A stretch of DNA of 64,000 nucleotides from Denticeps clupeoides (Eukaryota > Chordata > Actinopteri > Clupeiformes > Denticipitidae): the NCBI RefSeq assembly GCF_900700375.1, contig NC_041720.1:21562345-21626344 (forward strand), given 5' to 3'. Within the stretch, counting starts at the first letter, position 1. Each line of letters begins with the position of its first letter. Shown here one piece after another: positions 10,219 through 21,892 of the stretch. The notes below the pieces were generated by a model, which worked only from the letters and a program-made list of their open reading frames with translations, was not told the origin of the DNA and did not search any database. The position numbers and the translations under genes are program-made.

Positions 10219-13128
10219 CTACGAGCCCAGAAGGGCGTGCCACTTAAGAGCAGCCTCTTCGTAGCCCATGTTGGTGACGTCCTTCTCCATCCTGAAGTCG
10301 AGTTCAGCCCGGATTTTACGGAAGACACCCTGGGGAGTGAAGTCCGTCCCCCTCCGGATGAGAGCGGCCCTCGCATCCCAGATGGAAGATTTGGTAATGC
10401 TAACGACCTCCCACACCCGAAGGGATGTTGACCCCACCGGTCCCAGCGGCCATCCGTGTAGGATCTTCTCATACGTCAGTACCGTCTGCTGGTCTAGCTT
10501 TCTGCACAGGCTGCCAACCAGACGCCAAATTGCTTTGGCATGCCCACAGTCCCACATAACGTGTCATATGGACTCGTCGTTGTTACACTGGGACTGTGGG
10601 CACTTGGGGTGCCTGGTCAGTCCATGCCTGTGCAGGACCTCTCTTACTGGCAGCTTGCCGTGGAGGCAACGCCAGTTGAGGTCTTGCAGACGGTGATCTA
10701 ACTCAGGTGGCTGAATCCTGACCCAAGTGCCTTCCTCAAGCCCCAAAAGGGCTTGAGTACCCCTTGTACTGAGCAGAGTCTTATACAAGACCCTATGCTT
10801 CAGCAAGGCTTCACCGAGACCATCTGCCTGGATGGACTTACCCAGGCTAACAGCATACCTGTAGTGGGCAGGCAGCGTCTCGGCCTTGGGAACAGCGTTT
10901 GTCCACAATGGGCACAAATGGCGCATCGGGAAACTCAGCCACAGACGTACGAGGTATTGGTGGGGGTGCTCATGAGGAGCAACCAGACGGCGACAAAGCT
11001 CAGAGAGGTAGAGGCAATCGAGTTTAAGAGGGATGTCAGGTACATCTCTCCCCCCCTCCTCCTTCCTCAGGTACATTACTTCACGCCTCACATACTCATA
11101 CTTGCCCCCCCAGATGAAGCTGAAAACATCCTTTGTTAAACCCCGTTTCATAGCACGGGGAAGGGGGTACACCTGTGCAAGGTAGAGCAATGTGGGCAGA
11201 ATGTCCACCTTTAACACAAGTACCTTTTCGAGGAAGGAGAGGGACCTCCCCTTCCACAACCCCATCTTCCGTCTGGCCTTAGCCAAGCGTTCTTCCCAAA
11301 TGGCCTGGGCCGCCCCTTCAGACTGGAAAGGATGCCCAAGACTTTAAGAGGACCTTCACATTGGGCTAAGTCCCCGAAAAGGTCCTCCCTGCCCTTCCAG
11401 CCACCAAAGTACTTATTCACCGACTTTTGAAGATTAAGTGCTGGGCGGAAGCTCTGCCGAACGCCTGACTGAGGGACCGGCTAGAGCATGCAAACATGGT
11501 GGTATCATCCGCATACTGAGCCAGTTTAACCCTTAAACCACCACTCCCTGGAAGCAACAGGCCATCCACTGTGGGGCTGGCACGGATGGCAGCTGCCAGG
11601 GGTTCGATGTAAAGAGCATATAAGAGCGGCGAGAGAGGGCAGTCCTGCCTCACCCCGCCAGTCTGGGGGATCCAAGAGCCGAGTGAGCAATTAAGGCACA
11701 CCCGACTGCCCACCTCCCGGTAGAGGGACTGGATCCACCCTATGAACCTTGCATCGATCCCCATTCTCTCCAACACTTTAAACAGAAAGCAGTGGTCTAC
11801 ACAATCAAATGCCTTCTCTTGGTCTAAACTGACCATTGCGAGGGGGATCTGACGATCCTCCGCCCATGCGATCGCATCCCGGATCAGGTGTAAATTCCAG
11901 AATGCAGATAGTCCAGGGACACCGCATGTCTGGTCAACATGAACCAGACTGGTCATAACTTTCAGTCAGTATCTTCGTGATTAGCTTTGCATCAACGCAA
12001 AGCATGGTCAGGGGTCTCCAGTTGGCCAAGTCAGCTTTATCGCCTTTCTTGTACAACAAGGAGAGCACACCTGACCTCATGCTTTTTGTCAGCTTCCCTT
12101 GGCTCAGCACCTCTTCAATAACCATATATAACTCTGGTCCCAGGACATCCCAAAATGAAATATAAAATTCCACTGGGAGTCCATCCAGGCCTGGAGTTTT
12201 CCGGCGATTCATGCAATGAGTTACCTTGGTGACTTTTTCTAAGGTAATGGGAGCCTCTAAGCTGCCCCGGGCATCACTAGGAAGAACCTTGGCCAGGAAA
12301 CCTGAGCCCCCAACCGGGTCTGTACTCCGTTTGTTAAAAAGGTTTTTATAAAACGAAGTTGGGATGTGTCCGTGAGAGCTTGAACTGGTCTAAGAACAGC
12401 TCCCTGTACTCCTTCTCTTCTAAAAGAGAGATGTTGAATTTCCAGTAGCCAGGACCATGGGCTGGGGCATCGATAATAATCTTTGCCTCCAGCATCACAT
12501 GATCCGATGGCCACTGGGGAGACAGGGAGACCGCTTTGAACCGCATGGGGGGTGCTGCTAAAATGTAGTCGATGCGACTACAAGAGCCACGGGTATTGTG
12601 CCAGGTCATTCCCAGATCACTAGGGTTGCAAAACTAACCGTCAGTAAGGTTGAAATTACGCAAAAACTTAATAAAATGTGGAATACTGACATCACTTTTC
12701 CCTTCGAGGAAGATGTTGAAGTCACCCCCAATGACGAGATGTCTGGATGTTAAACAAAAGGGGACCAACTGCTCTAACAGCTCTATGCGAGAGGTGGCTT
12801 TCACTGGAGCGTAGACGCACAGAACTCTAATGTGCTGCCCCCTCCATGTGGCGTCCACCCCCAACACCCTTCCGGGAAGAACCGTGAAGGGGCTTACACT
12901 TTGAAAGGCATGGTTCCCAAAAAGGATTCCCACGCCTGACGAATGGACGCCACCCACACTCAAGTTCCAGTTCTGGGTGAATATGGCCACATCTCGCTGG
13001 TCCCGGAGGTGGACTTCCTTCAGTAAACACAGGTCAAAGGGAGAGGATGCCAGTTGGTTAAAAACAGCTGTGCGTTTTACGAAATTTTTCAACCCTCTGA
13101 CGTTCAATGTTAAAATTAACTCGGCCAT
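10219..13128 (-). pseudogene. Family A ORF2, K3, broken
   Basis: From 13128: endonuclease with LNVRGLKNF, GGDFNIFLE and SRIDYILA; RT with TPGLDGLPVEFY, SLDQEKAFDCVDH, GGVRQDCPLSPLL and YADD; C-terminal Cys-His motif CPQSQCNNDESI followed after a stop by HVMWDCGH. Breaks include an internal loss of several hundred bases near 12378 that joins the linker to the endonuclease, small indels near 11455 and 11965, and the TGA within the Cys-His motif near 10563 (shared with K3'). The C-terminus ends ...KWHALLGS at 10219. Confidence 0.88.
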
Positions 13129-13204
13129 GGGGGGTTAAATTTAAAATGAATAAAAATATTACTAAAACCAAAAAACCCATAAAATAATAAATAAATACGA
13201 TTTA

Positions 13205-13541
13205 TAAAACCCTCCAGCGGAAGTTCAGCGTGTTCTTCATCCTCGTCGCAGGCATTTCGGTGGAGGTGCTGTCTCTTGTTTGAGACCCCCGGTTGTCCGG
13301 AGCCCCGGCCTGGTGGGGAGTGGACACCTCTGCGCCCTCCAAGCTTTCTGCTGTCTCCATGACCTGCTGCTTCACCTCCTTCTCTTTTCTTGCATTGCTC
13401 GACTGGTCCTGCTCCCGAATGGTCCCCGTTCCCTTTTTTCCTCGCTGACTGGGCTTTGGCTGGAGGCCTGCTACCTGCTTGTCCCGCCAGGTCTTTTGCC
13501 GTCGCCGCCGTCTTCTTTCTGACCCTGGCTCCAGACTCCAT
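13205..13541 (-). pseudogene. Family A ORF1 N-terminal remnant, K3
   Basis: Only the first roughly 110 codons remain (MESGARVRKK start at 13541). The frame shifts within them, and an internal deletion at about 13205 removes the central domain and all zinc knuckles, joining directly to the ORF1-ORF2 spacer. Confidence 0.85.
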
Positions 13542-13681
13542 CTTCAGGGGGGTTCAGAGCCCTAAAAAGGGCTCTGTAAGTGCTTAGACTTTGAAAAGGC
13601 TGTTGGATTAAAAGTGCTGGGTGTTGGGGCAAATAAAAAATATCTCAGTGGTGCCCCATACACCGCATGACTCCCACCGAG

Positions 13682-13698
13682 AACTGATAAGAACAGAT
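13682..13698 (-). repeat. 17-bp U2 target-site duplication between K3 (family A) and B1 (family B)
   Basis: aactgataagaacagat again separates two elements. Here the neighbours belong to two different LINE families, showing both use the same U2 position. Confidence 0.95.
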
Positions 13699-16343
13699 TT
13701 ATTTATTTATTTTTATTATTATTTTATTTGACATTACAGAGAAGAATCATCTTTGTTTTACAAATCACATTCCAAAAAGTTGAAAACACAATAGCCATAA
13801 CAATTTTTATGTTTAACTAAAAAATTAAAAACCACAAGTAGTAAAAAGAAAAATTCAATAAATAGCAATTAAACGAGAATTTAGCACATTTTTAGTTGTC
13901 TTTTAAAATCTTTTTTGTTTCTCTGGCATCATGTTGGGGAAGTGAGGGTTGATGATCCCAGTTCCTCCCACCTCATTTCCAAGCCCTCGACTTGCCTCTT
14001 TTGGGCTCAGAGGAGATCCTCTCCCTTTTGGCCCGCTGCTCCTGCCTGTCGCCTGGATGCTGTAGGGGGGCATCTACGAGCGGTCAGTCTGGGGGCGACC
14101 GGGACCTTCCTGTGGTTACCCCGGCTTCCTCCTCCGGATGACGACGTGCGGTGTACGCCCTCAGTGACGCCTGGACTAGCTGCTGTTCCATCTGAGGCTT
14201 TGCAGTCACGCGTTTCCCCACCAGCAGGTTTCTGGAGGCCCATATAGAATCTTTAACACTGTTCAGGGTGCACCAGAGCTTTTGAAAGTCTTTCCTGTTC
14301 AGTGCTTCCATGCTCTGGCCAACCCCATATACTGCCTCCCAGCAGTCTAGTGTTCGGACCTCCCCTGCTGGCAGGCCCGGGCTTTGTATGATTCCGGTTC
14401 TGGCCCACATGTCCCTTGCCGCCCCGCACTCCCAGAGAGCATGCCACACCGTTTCGGGGGCGCCACACCCTGGGCGTGGGCATTCTGCTGTCCTTCCCAT
14501 GCCCCAGGAGTGCATTACAGCCCTAACCGGGAGGATCTCATGAGCCGCCAACCATGAAAGGTCTTTGTGTCTTTTTTTCTGGAGTCTGGGGCAGGCCACA
14601 TTGCGCCAAACTTTCTCTGCTTCCTCTGCAGAGAGGCCGCGCACTGGGATCACCTCCTCCCGACCCTGCACAAGAGAGACAATTTCTTTACTATTTGTAA
14701 GTGTTAGAATGTTCTCCTTCTCTGTTATGTTTCTTTGAAAAGGTTTTAATAAAAACATATTGGGGGGGCAAAGTAAAAGACACAGGAGTTGTGTGGTCTC
14801 TTGGCATCAACTTCAGGTGTCTTAGATATGACCCAATCCAGAACCTGACCATGGCCGCGGTTTTATCATCTTTGGCGGGGTTTGTTGCATACTTTAGATG
14901 TAGGGCAGTGTACTTAATTCCAAGGAATAAGTAGGGGTCTGGGAGGCCCTTTCCTCCTTTCTTTTTACTTTTCTTTACCTCCATTCTTTTCAGTCTTTCC
15001 CATTTAGACCCCCATAGGAAGTAAAACACTGCCCTATCCAGGCTCACCAAGAAGACCCTAGGAGGAATAAAAACAGAATAAAAGCAAAGGTAAAATCACT
15101 GCTTTAATAATTAAAATGTTCCCTTCTATAGTCAGACTTCTCAGAGCCCAGAAACCAAGTCTGCTCTTTACTTTTCCTAAAACCTCATTCCAATTGTCCC
15201 ATCCTCCCCCTTCATCAAATTTAACCCCTAAAATTCTCAGATTTGTTTGTTTAAAATCCACGTCAATCTCTGTTGGTATGCCCCCCCATGACCCAAAGAG
15301 CTGGGCCTCAGACTTGCGCCTGTTGAGCTTTGCTCCTGATGCCTCTCCATACCATTCTGTCAACTCCAGAGCTCTTTGGGCCGATGTGGCATCTGTGCTT
15401 AAAAGAGTCACATCATCCATGTATAAAACACACTTTGCAATTAACCCACCTGGTAAACTCAGCCCGCTGATCCATTGGTCCCTTCGCAAGATCTGTGCCA
15501 ATGGCTCAATGCATGCCACAAACAGGAGCGGAGATAGCGGACACCCCTGACGAACGCCAGAACAAATGTCTATTGTTTTGGACAAAACCCCATTAACCAA
15601 GATCTTGCTATTTATGTCCCTCTATAGCAATTACACCCATTTTAAGAATTTGCCCGAAAACCCCATTTTTCTCAGTATCTGAAACAGGTACTGGTGCGAG
15701 ACCCGATCAAAGGCTTTTTCAAAGTCTAAATTTAATACTAAGAGCCTAATGTTTCTGTCTCTCGCATAACAGATGGCGTCTCGGATCAGTACTAGGCTGT
15801 CCGATATCTTCTTCCCTGGGATGGCGCAGGCTTGGTCTGGGTGGATCAAGTCCTTTAAAACCATTGACATACGTTGTGATAAAATCTTACTAAAAAGTTT
15901 GCAGTCTAGGTTTAAAAGTGTAATTGGTCTCCAATTTCGTATGTCTGTTTTATCCCCGTTTTTACCCAACAGGGTCACGATTCCTCCTCTAAAACCATCA
16001 GGTAATCTATCTAAATTTGCAAAGTCTTTAAAAGCCATTAAAATGTCTTCTGCTAAAATATCCTAAAAGGTTTTATAAAACTCGACAGGGAGGCCATCCT
16101 CACCCGCCGACTTCCCCAGTTTAAAACCTTTCAAAGCACCCTGTAATTCTAAAAGAGTAAAATCTTGGTTTAAAGCCGTACTTTGATCTCCCAATTTTTT
16201 TCCTACCGCCTGTAATACCTCTTTCAGGACTTCTTCATTAATATCCTTTGATTTTATATAGGTCCCCATAAAACTGTTCAATTTCTTTTAAAATGCTTGG
16301 TGTATCTTCGAATGTATTACCATTTTCTTTTAAAACTGTAATT
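13699..16343 (-). mobile_element. U2-specific LINE family B, copy B1 (5'-truncated)
   Basis: Family B is a second L1/Tx1-group LINE, distinct in sequence from family A. B1 carries the A-rich 3' end (plus ttatttatttattt), 3' UTR and ORF2 from the C-terminus up to the RT N-terminal region. At about 16343 it stops and family A 3' UTR sequence (K4) begins with no U2 target between, so the endonuclease, ORF1 and 5' end are lost. Confidence 0.9.
14084..16300 (-). pseudogene. Family B ORF2 (RT to C-terminus), B1, broken
   Basis: Encodes reverse transcriptase: GLPVEFYKTF, NWRPITLLNLDCKLFSKIL, LNLDFEKAFDRVSHQYLF, GVRQGCPLSPLLFVACIEPL, catalytic YMDD (LYMDDVTLL), then a C-terminal Cys-His motif CPRPGCGAPETVWHALWEC. 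Frames change near 16050, 15620, 15055 and 14730, so at least four breaks. Compared with B3 it is more decayed. Confidence 0.88.
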
Positions 16344-16866
16344 TAAAAAAAATCTTTTAAATAAAACACTACCTAAATCAAAAGTGAATAAGGGACCCAC
16401 CAAATGGTCCAACTCCCACACCACAAGTTGCACAATAAGTTATATATTTATTTAATTCAATACAAAAAATGTAAAATGATAATTCTCCATGTAGTTTTTT
16501 TTTTTTTTTTTTTTTTTTTTTTCCCCCCCACACCAAATTCAAAGTCAAAAGGTCCACACAGTATGAAACAATCAAAATAGTAAAATCACACAATAAATAT
16601 ATAAATTGATGCACACGTTTTAAATCACATAAGTCCATAGTTATTATTATTATTTTTTTCCCTCCTTTATATTTACTTAACACATCACAATAAAATTATT
16701 AAATCAAATGAATACACCAAAATCCACACCCTAATCTGAAATAAAAGGCAGTCGCTTTTACTTGAGTCGCTTGAGCTTTTTTTGTTTGTTTTAAATAAAA
16801 CTGCAGCCACTACTTGCTTTGAGGACAAAAGAGATGGTCCGGACGCCACAAAAAATGGCAACTGGG

Positions 16867-19573
16867 CTACGAGCCCAGAAGGGCGTGCCACTTAAGAGCA
16901 GCCTCTTCGTAGCCCATGTTGGTGACGTCCTTCTCCATCCTGAAGTCGAGTTCAGCCCGGATTTTACGGAAGACACCCTGGGGAGTGAAGTCCGTCCCCC
17001 TCCGGATGAGAGCGGCCCTCGCATCCCAGATGGAAGATTTGGTAATGCTAACGACCTCCCACACCCGAAGGGCTGTTGACCCCACTGGTCCCAGCGGCCA
17101 TCTGTGTAGGATCTTCTCGTACGTCAGTACCGTCTGCTGGTCTAGCATTCTGCACAGGCTGCCAACCAGATGCCAAATTGCTTTGGCATGCCCACAGTCC
17201 CACATAACATGTCTTATGGACTCGTCGTTGTTACACTGGGACTGTGGGCACTTAGGGTGCCTGGTCAGTCCATGCCAGTGCAGGACCTCTCTTACTGGCA
17301 GCTTGCCATGGAGGCAACGCCAGTTGAGGTCTTGCAGACGGTGATCTAACTCAGGTGGCTGAATCCTGAGCCAAGTACCTTCCTCAAGCCCCAAAAGGGC
17401 TTGAGTAGCCCTTGTACTGAGCAGAGTCTTATACAAGACCCTATGCTTCAGCAAGGCTTCACCGAGACAGTCTGCCTGGATGGACTTACCCAGTCTAACA
17501 GCATACCTGTAGTGGGCAGGCAGCGTCTCGGCCTTGGGAACAGCGTTTGTCCACAATGGGCACAAATGGCGCATCGGGAAACTCAGCCACAGACGTACGA
17601 GGTATTGGTGGGGGTGCTCGTGAGGAGCGACCAGACGGCGACAAAGCTGCGAGAGGTAGAGGCAATCGAGTTTAAGAGGGATGTCAGGTACATCTCTCCC
17701 CCCCTCCTCCTTCCTCAGGTACATTACTTCACGCCTCACATACTCATACCTGCCCCCCCAGATGAAGCTGAAAACATCCTTTGTTAAACCCCGTTTCATA
17801 GCACGGGGAAGGGGGTACACCTGTGCAAAGGTAGAGCAATGTGGGCAGAATGTCCACCTTTAACACAAGTACCTTTCCGAGGAAGGAGCCAGTTTAACCC
17901 TTAAACCACCACTCCCTGGAAGCAGCAGACCATCCACTGTGGGGCTGGCCATTGCGAGGGGGATCTGACTATCGTCCGCCCATGCGATCGCATCCCGGAT
18001 CAGGTGTAAATTCCAGAATGCAGATCGTCCAGGGACACCGCATGTCTGGTCAACATGAACCAGACTGGTCATAACTTTCAGTCAGTATCTTCGCGATTAG
18101 CTTTGCATCAACGCAAAGCATGGTCAGGGGTCTCCAGTTGGCCAAGTCAGTTTTATTGCCTTTCTTGTACAACAAGGAGAGCACACCTGACCTCATGCTT
18201 TTTGTCAGCTTCCCTTGGCTCAGCACCTCTTCAATAACCATAAATAACTCTGGTCCCAGGACATCCCAAAATGAAATATAAAATTCCACTGGGAGTCCAT
18301 CCAGGCCTGGAGTTTTCCGGCGATTCATGCAATGAGTTACCTTGGTGACTTCTTCTAAGGTAATGGGAGCCTCTAGGCTACCCCGGGCATCACTAGGAAG
18401 AACCTTCTATAGCTTTTCCAGGAAACCTGAGCCCCCAACCGGGTCTGTACTCCGTTTGTTAAAAAGGTTTTTATAAAACAAAGTTGCAACCTCTAGCATC
18501 TAGGATGTGTCTGTGAGAGACTCCCCATGTTGGTTGCGGAGAGTTTCGAAACTTTTCTCCGCTTTGGAGTCTCTCACTCTGTTGAAGAAAAATGCTGTGC
18601 ATTTTTTGTTTTCCTCCAACTTCTGACACCTGGCACAGAACAAGGACTATTTAGCCTGCTGCTCATGCAGCTGCCGCAAACGATCCTTGAGCTCCGTGGC
18701 CCTGCCGGGATTAAAAATCCCCCCATTGTTAAAACGAGAGTACAGTTCCTGCAACTCCTCCTCTAAACGTGTGATACGCCAGCGCTTGGAGGCTCTGCAC
18801 TGTTTTGAATAGTTGATGGTGAGGGTCTTGATTTTACTCTTGACCCCTTCCCACCAATCTATCACCGAGGAGCCGGGATCTCTGTACTCGGTCCAAAGCT
18901 TGAACTGGTCTAAGAACAGCTCCCTGTACTCCTTCTCTTCTAAGAGAGAGATGTTGAATTTCCAGTAGCCAGGACCATGGGCTGGGGCATCGATAGTAAT
19001 CTTTGCCTCCAGCATCACATGATCCGATGGCCACTGGGGAGACAGGGAGACCGCTTTGAACCGCATGGGGGGTGCTGCTAAAATGTAGTCGATGCGACTA
19101 CAAGAGCCACGGGTATTGTGCCAGGTCATTCCCAGATCACTAGGGTTGCAAAACTGAAACTGTCAGTAAGGTTGAAATTACGCACAAACTTAATAAAATG
19201 TGGAATACTGACATCACATTTGAAGTCATCCCCAATGACGAGATGTCTGGATGTTAAACAAAAGGGGACCAACTGCTCTAACAGCTCTATGCGAGAGGTG
19301 GCTTTCACTGGAGTGTAGACGCACAGAACTCTAATGTGCTGCCACCTCCATGTGGCGTCCACCCCCAACAACCTTCCGGGAAGAACCGTGAAGGGGCTTA
19401 CACTTTGAAAGGCATGGTTCCCAAAAAGGATTCCCACGCTGGTCCCGGAGGTGGACTTCCTGCAGTAAACACAGGTCAAAGGGAGAGGATGCCAGTTGGT
19501 TAAAAACAGCTGTGCGTTTCACGAAATTTTTCAACCGTCTGACGTTCAATGTTAAAATTTTTAACTCTGCCAT
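16867..19573 (-). pseudogene. Family A ORF2, K4, broken
   Basis: The C-terminal 317 codons (17820-16867) are open and include CPQSQCNNDESIRHVMWDCGH with the CCHC motif intact, unlike K3. A deletion near 17890 removes most of the RT core; a piece with DQTCGVPG follows. RT N-terminal motifs (TPGLDGLPVEFY), SRIDYILA and the endonuclease start MAELKILTLNVRRL at 19573 are recognisable. Several further stops and indels break the frame. Confidence 0.87.
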
Positions 19574-19659
19574 GGGGGGTTAAAAAATTAAAAATGAATA
19601 AAAATATTACTAAAACCACAAAACCCATAAAATAATAAAAAAATAAAATTATAAAACCC

Positions 19660-20672
19660 CCCCTTCACCCAACCACCCCACCCGCAAACTCAATCAGCCT
19701 CCGGAGACCCTCATTGATGTAGTCTAATTGGAGTTTATCCTCCCCATCCACTCTGGGTCCTTCCAGAGGCTGACTGGGCAGGTGGGGAGGGGGTGGAGGG
19801 GGCAAAACTCCCGCTCCCGCTGGCTATGAAGCACTTAATGCCAGCGGGATGTCTACTTCTCAGTCCTCAGCCTCCCTTCTGCTTTGCTTGATTGCGCTGT
19901 CTTTTTTCATCTCCCCTTTCCTCTTGGTGGGTCTGGTTGCCGGGGTCTCCGGAACCACAGCCGACTCTGTGCTCTTGGTGGCAGGAATCGCCTGAGCCCC
20001 CTGCGACTGACTCCGGCCCTCTTCAAGGTGGGGGGAGTCCACCAGGGTGTCAGAATACAGGGGTTTATACTGGGGGCAGGACCGGGCCAGATGGTTGTCG
20101 CCGCCGCAGATCTTGCAGCGGCATGGCCCGGTGCAGTCTTTGGCCATGTGGCCTTTGTCCAGGCAATTCCTGCACTTCATGTTGGTGCAGGCGTCGGCTG
20201 TGTGACCCCTACCCAGACAGAGTTTGCAGAAGGGAGGCTGCTGTGGGTAAAAAAGATATCCCCTGTTCCCTTCAATGCTAAAATATCCCGGTGGGTGGCA
20301 CAACCCGTCTGGACCCGAAGGATTGGGACGTAGCCGGGCCTGGAACTGGCGTCTCCCGTTCCATATGCCCAGCTCGTCCCGCATCTCCCGATGGCCAGGC
20401 TGAAGTTCGACATACTGCTGAAGAAATTTCCTGACTGTCTCTGCAGGGAAGAAGGGGTTGAAGATGTGGACCGTGATGATCTTCTTATTGGCCCACCAGA
20501 GTTGTTCCACTGCGTAATTCTTCAACCCCTCCTCTTTTTTTTCTCTGCATACCTCCAGCATAGTCGTAAATCTTTCATCGGCGAGGACTGTGACGTCAAC
20601 GAAGCGCTGGGGACCATTCCTCTGCACGCACACAATGTCACTTGCCTTCAGGCTCAGGACTCCGAACAGGAC
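19660..20672 (-). pseudogene. Family A ORF1, K4, 5'-truncated
   Basis: From the 20672 junction: DIVCVQRNGPQ, FFPAETVRKF, ELGIWNGRRQ, then three knuckles CKLCLGRGHTADAC, CRNCLDKGHMAKDC and CKICGGDNHLARSC. A stop near 19860 and further changes break the C-terminal region, where LDYINEGLRRL-like residues remain. The N-terminal third is absent. Confidence 0.85.
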
Positions 20673-20905
20673 CTTTTTTTCCCCGATTACATTTCACACA
20701 AGACAATACAAAAAACACATTCTTAGATTAAAACTTTCCTATCAATACACATCCAGTAAGCATATTCTCTAAAACTTCTAACAAACTTCAATATAGAGTC
20801 CTGCCTCATAAGTCTCAAGATTTCTTTTTAAAATTAATCTTAAGACACTTTAAAACAAAATAAGACCAAAAAAACCCACGGCCTGTCAAAAAAAAAACAA
20901 AAAAA
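20673..20905 (-). mobile_element. U2-LINE family A 3' UTR fragment (K5)
   Basis: A plus-strand T run followed by sequence that parallels the family A 3' UTR (compare 9345-9560: atttca..acaagac, agagtc.tgc, taagatttctttttaaaattaatcttaaga). It is severely 5'-truncated and carries no coding sequence. It sits against the cut ORF1 of K4, not at a U2 target. Confidence 0.7.
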
Positions 20906-21892
20906 CAAATGTAAATGTCACTCTTTCAAGTTTCATGGTGCCTAGTGCGTGTAACTTGGTGGAACTGAAAACGGATTCTTCATGCTGACTACAGAAAATG
21001 GTATGCTTTTATTTACAGTCTAAATTACTTTAAAACACTGAATGACTGTGAATAAGTTTTTGCCATTACTTACTTGGAAAGAACCCACGGCTTATCATCT
21101 CCAGGTGAATAGAGTTTCAAAAAGCTTCAGTGTTATGTTCACCATTGCAGTCTTCAGGTGGGGCTTTGAAGTCACTCACTATAATAACTTGACTCATTAG
21201 GAACATGTACATACTCCATGAACTATAAACACAACTGTACATAAACTTACCTGCTAAGTTGAACACCCCTTTTCTGTGTAAGTCCATAACTACCACAGGG
21301 GGTGAAATCCACAGTTTAGGCAGGAGAACATGCAATCTGTGTCAGTCAAAGCCTCAAAATGGCAATAAGCATGAAATATGGGATCCCTAGAAGGAAACTT
21401 CACCCTTCACCCTCCAAAGAGTCAATGACCCTTGACACAGATACATGGTTCTGAAATATCACAATAGGGTGAAGAAGACTGTGATTAGACAGATATTTAA
21501 ATTTAGGCACAAATGTATGCATACACCAACATACCATATTCACTCACACAAACATCAGATGAGTACAAATTATTTTTGCGAACCTCACCTGCAAATTTTC
21601 TCTCAGAAAAAGGCAGAGTTCAATAGATAAACAATGTGGTTGTCAAAGTTATGAAGCCCATTCATCCACTCCTGGCATCTGTACACCATGTGGTACTGAG
21701 GACACAATCTATGGTATGTTGAAACATCTGTTAAAGACAAACCACATGTTAATGTCAAAACATTAGCATAATTCCACACTGAGATTTAATCTGATTCATT
21801 ACAACTTACTCTCAATCATTCCCGTCATGCTGACAATCCTTGCTTTATTAGTAATTAGAATAGCCTTGAGTTTCAAAAGGAATGAGCTGTTT
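20906..21892. other. AT-rich sequence without recognised genes
   Basis: I see no convincing reading frame, RNA gene or known repeat here. It is not part of the snRNA array unit. Confidence 0.5.

Larger units (their letters stand above)
1..11295. repeat. Left copy of a large near-identical duplication (partner 41000-52294)
   Basis: Bases 1-11295 read almost base for base like 41000-52294, including a U2 split, three family A LINE pieces and the 5' part of an L2 LINE. I noticed only scattered substitutions and a few single-base indels (for example one extra T near 779). The match falls abruptly from near identity to roughly 95% at about 11296, inside ORF2 of LINE copy K3. The left edge lies outside the window. 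Spacing between copies is about 41 kb. Confidence 0.95.
9327..13681 (-). mobile_element. U2-specific LINE family A, copy K3 (broken, chimeric with duplication breakpoint)
   Basis: K3 has the full 3' UTR (AATAAA at the plus-strand tttattg near 9336, but no A tail before the target), a broken ORF2, a remnant of ORF1 and the full 5' UTR with both hairpins and the terminal stem-loop. Bases 9327-11295 are nearly identical to K3' (50326-52294); beyond this K3 is a different, more decayed copy. Target duplications of 17 bp flank it on both sides. Confidence 0.9.
16344..20672 (-). mobile_element. U2-specific LINE family A, copy K4 (both ends truncated)
   Basis: K4 starts inside the 3' UTR (the outer 3' end is missing) with a long T run near 16497, followed by ORF2 with internal deletions, the ORF1-ORF2 spacer and ORF1 cut in its central domain at 20672. 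No U2 target flanks it. The right edge is a poly(T)-led fragment of another family A copy (K5). Confidence 0.88.
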
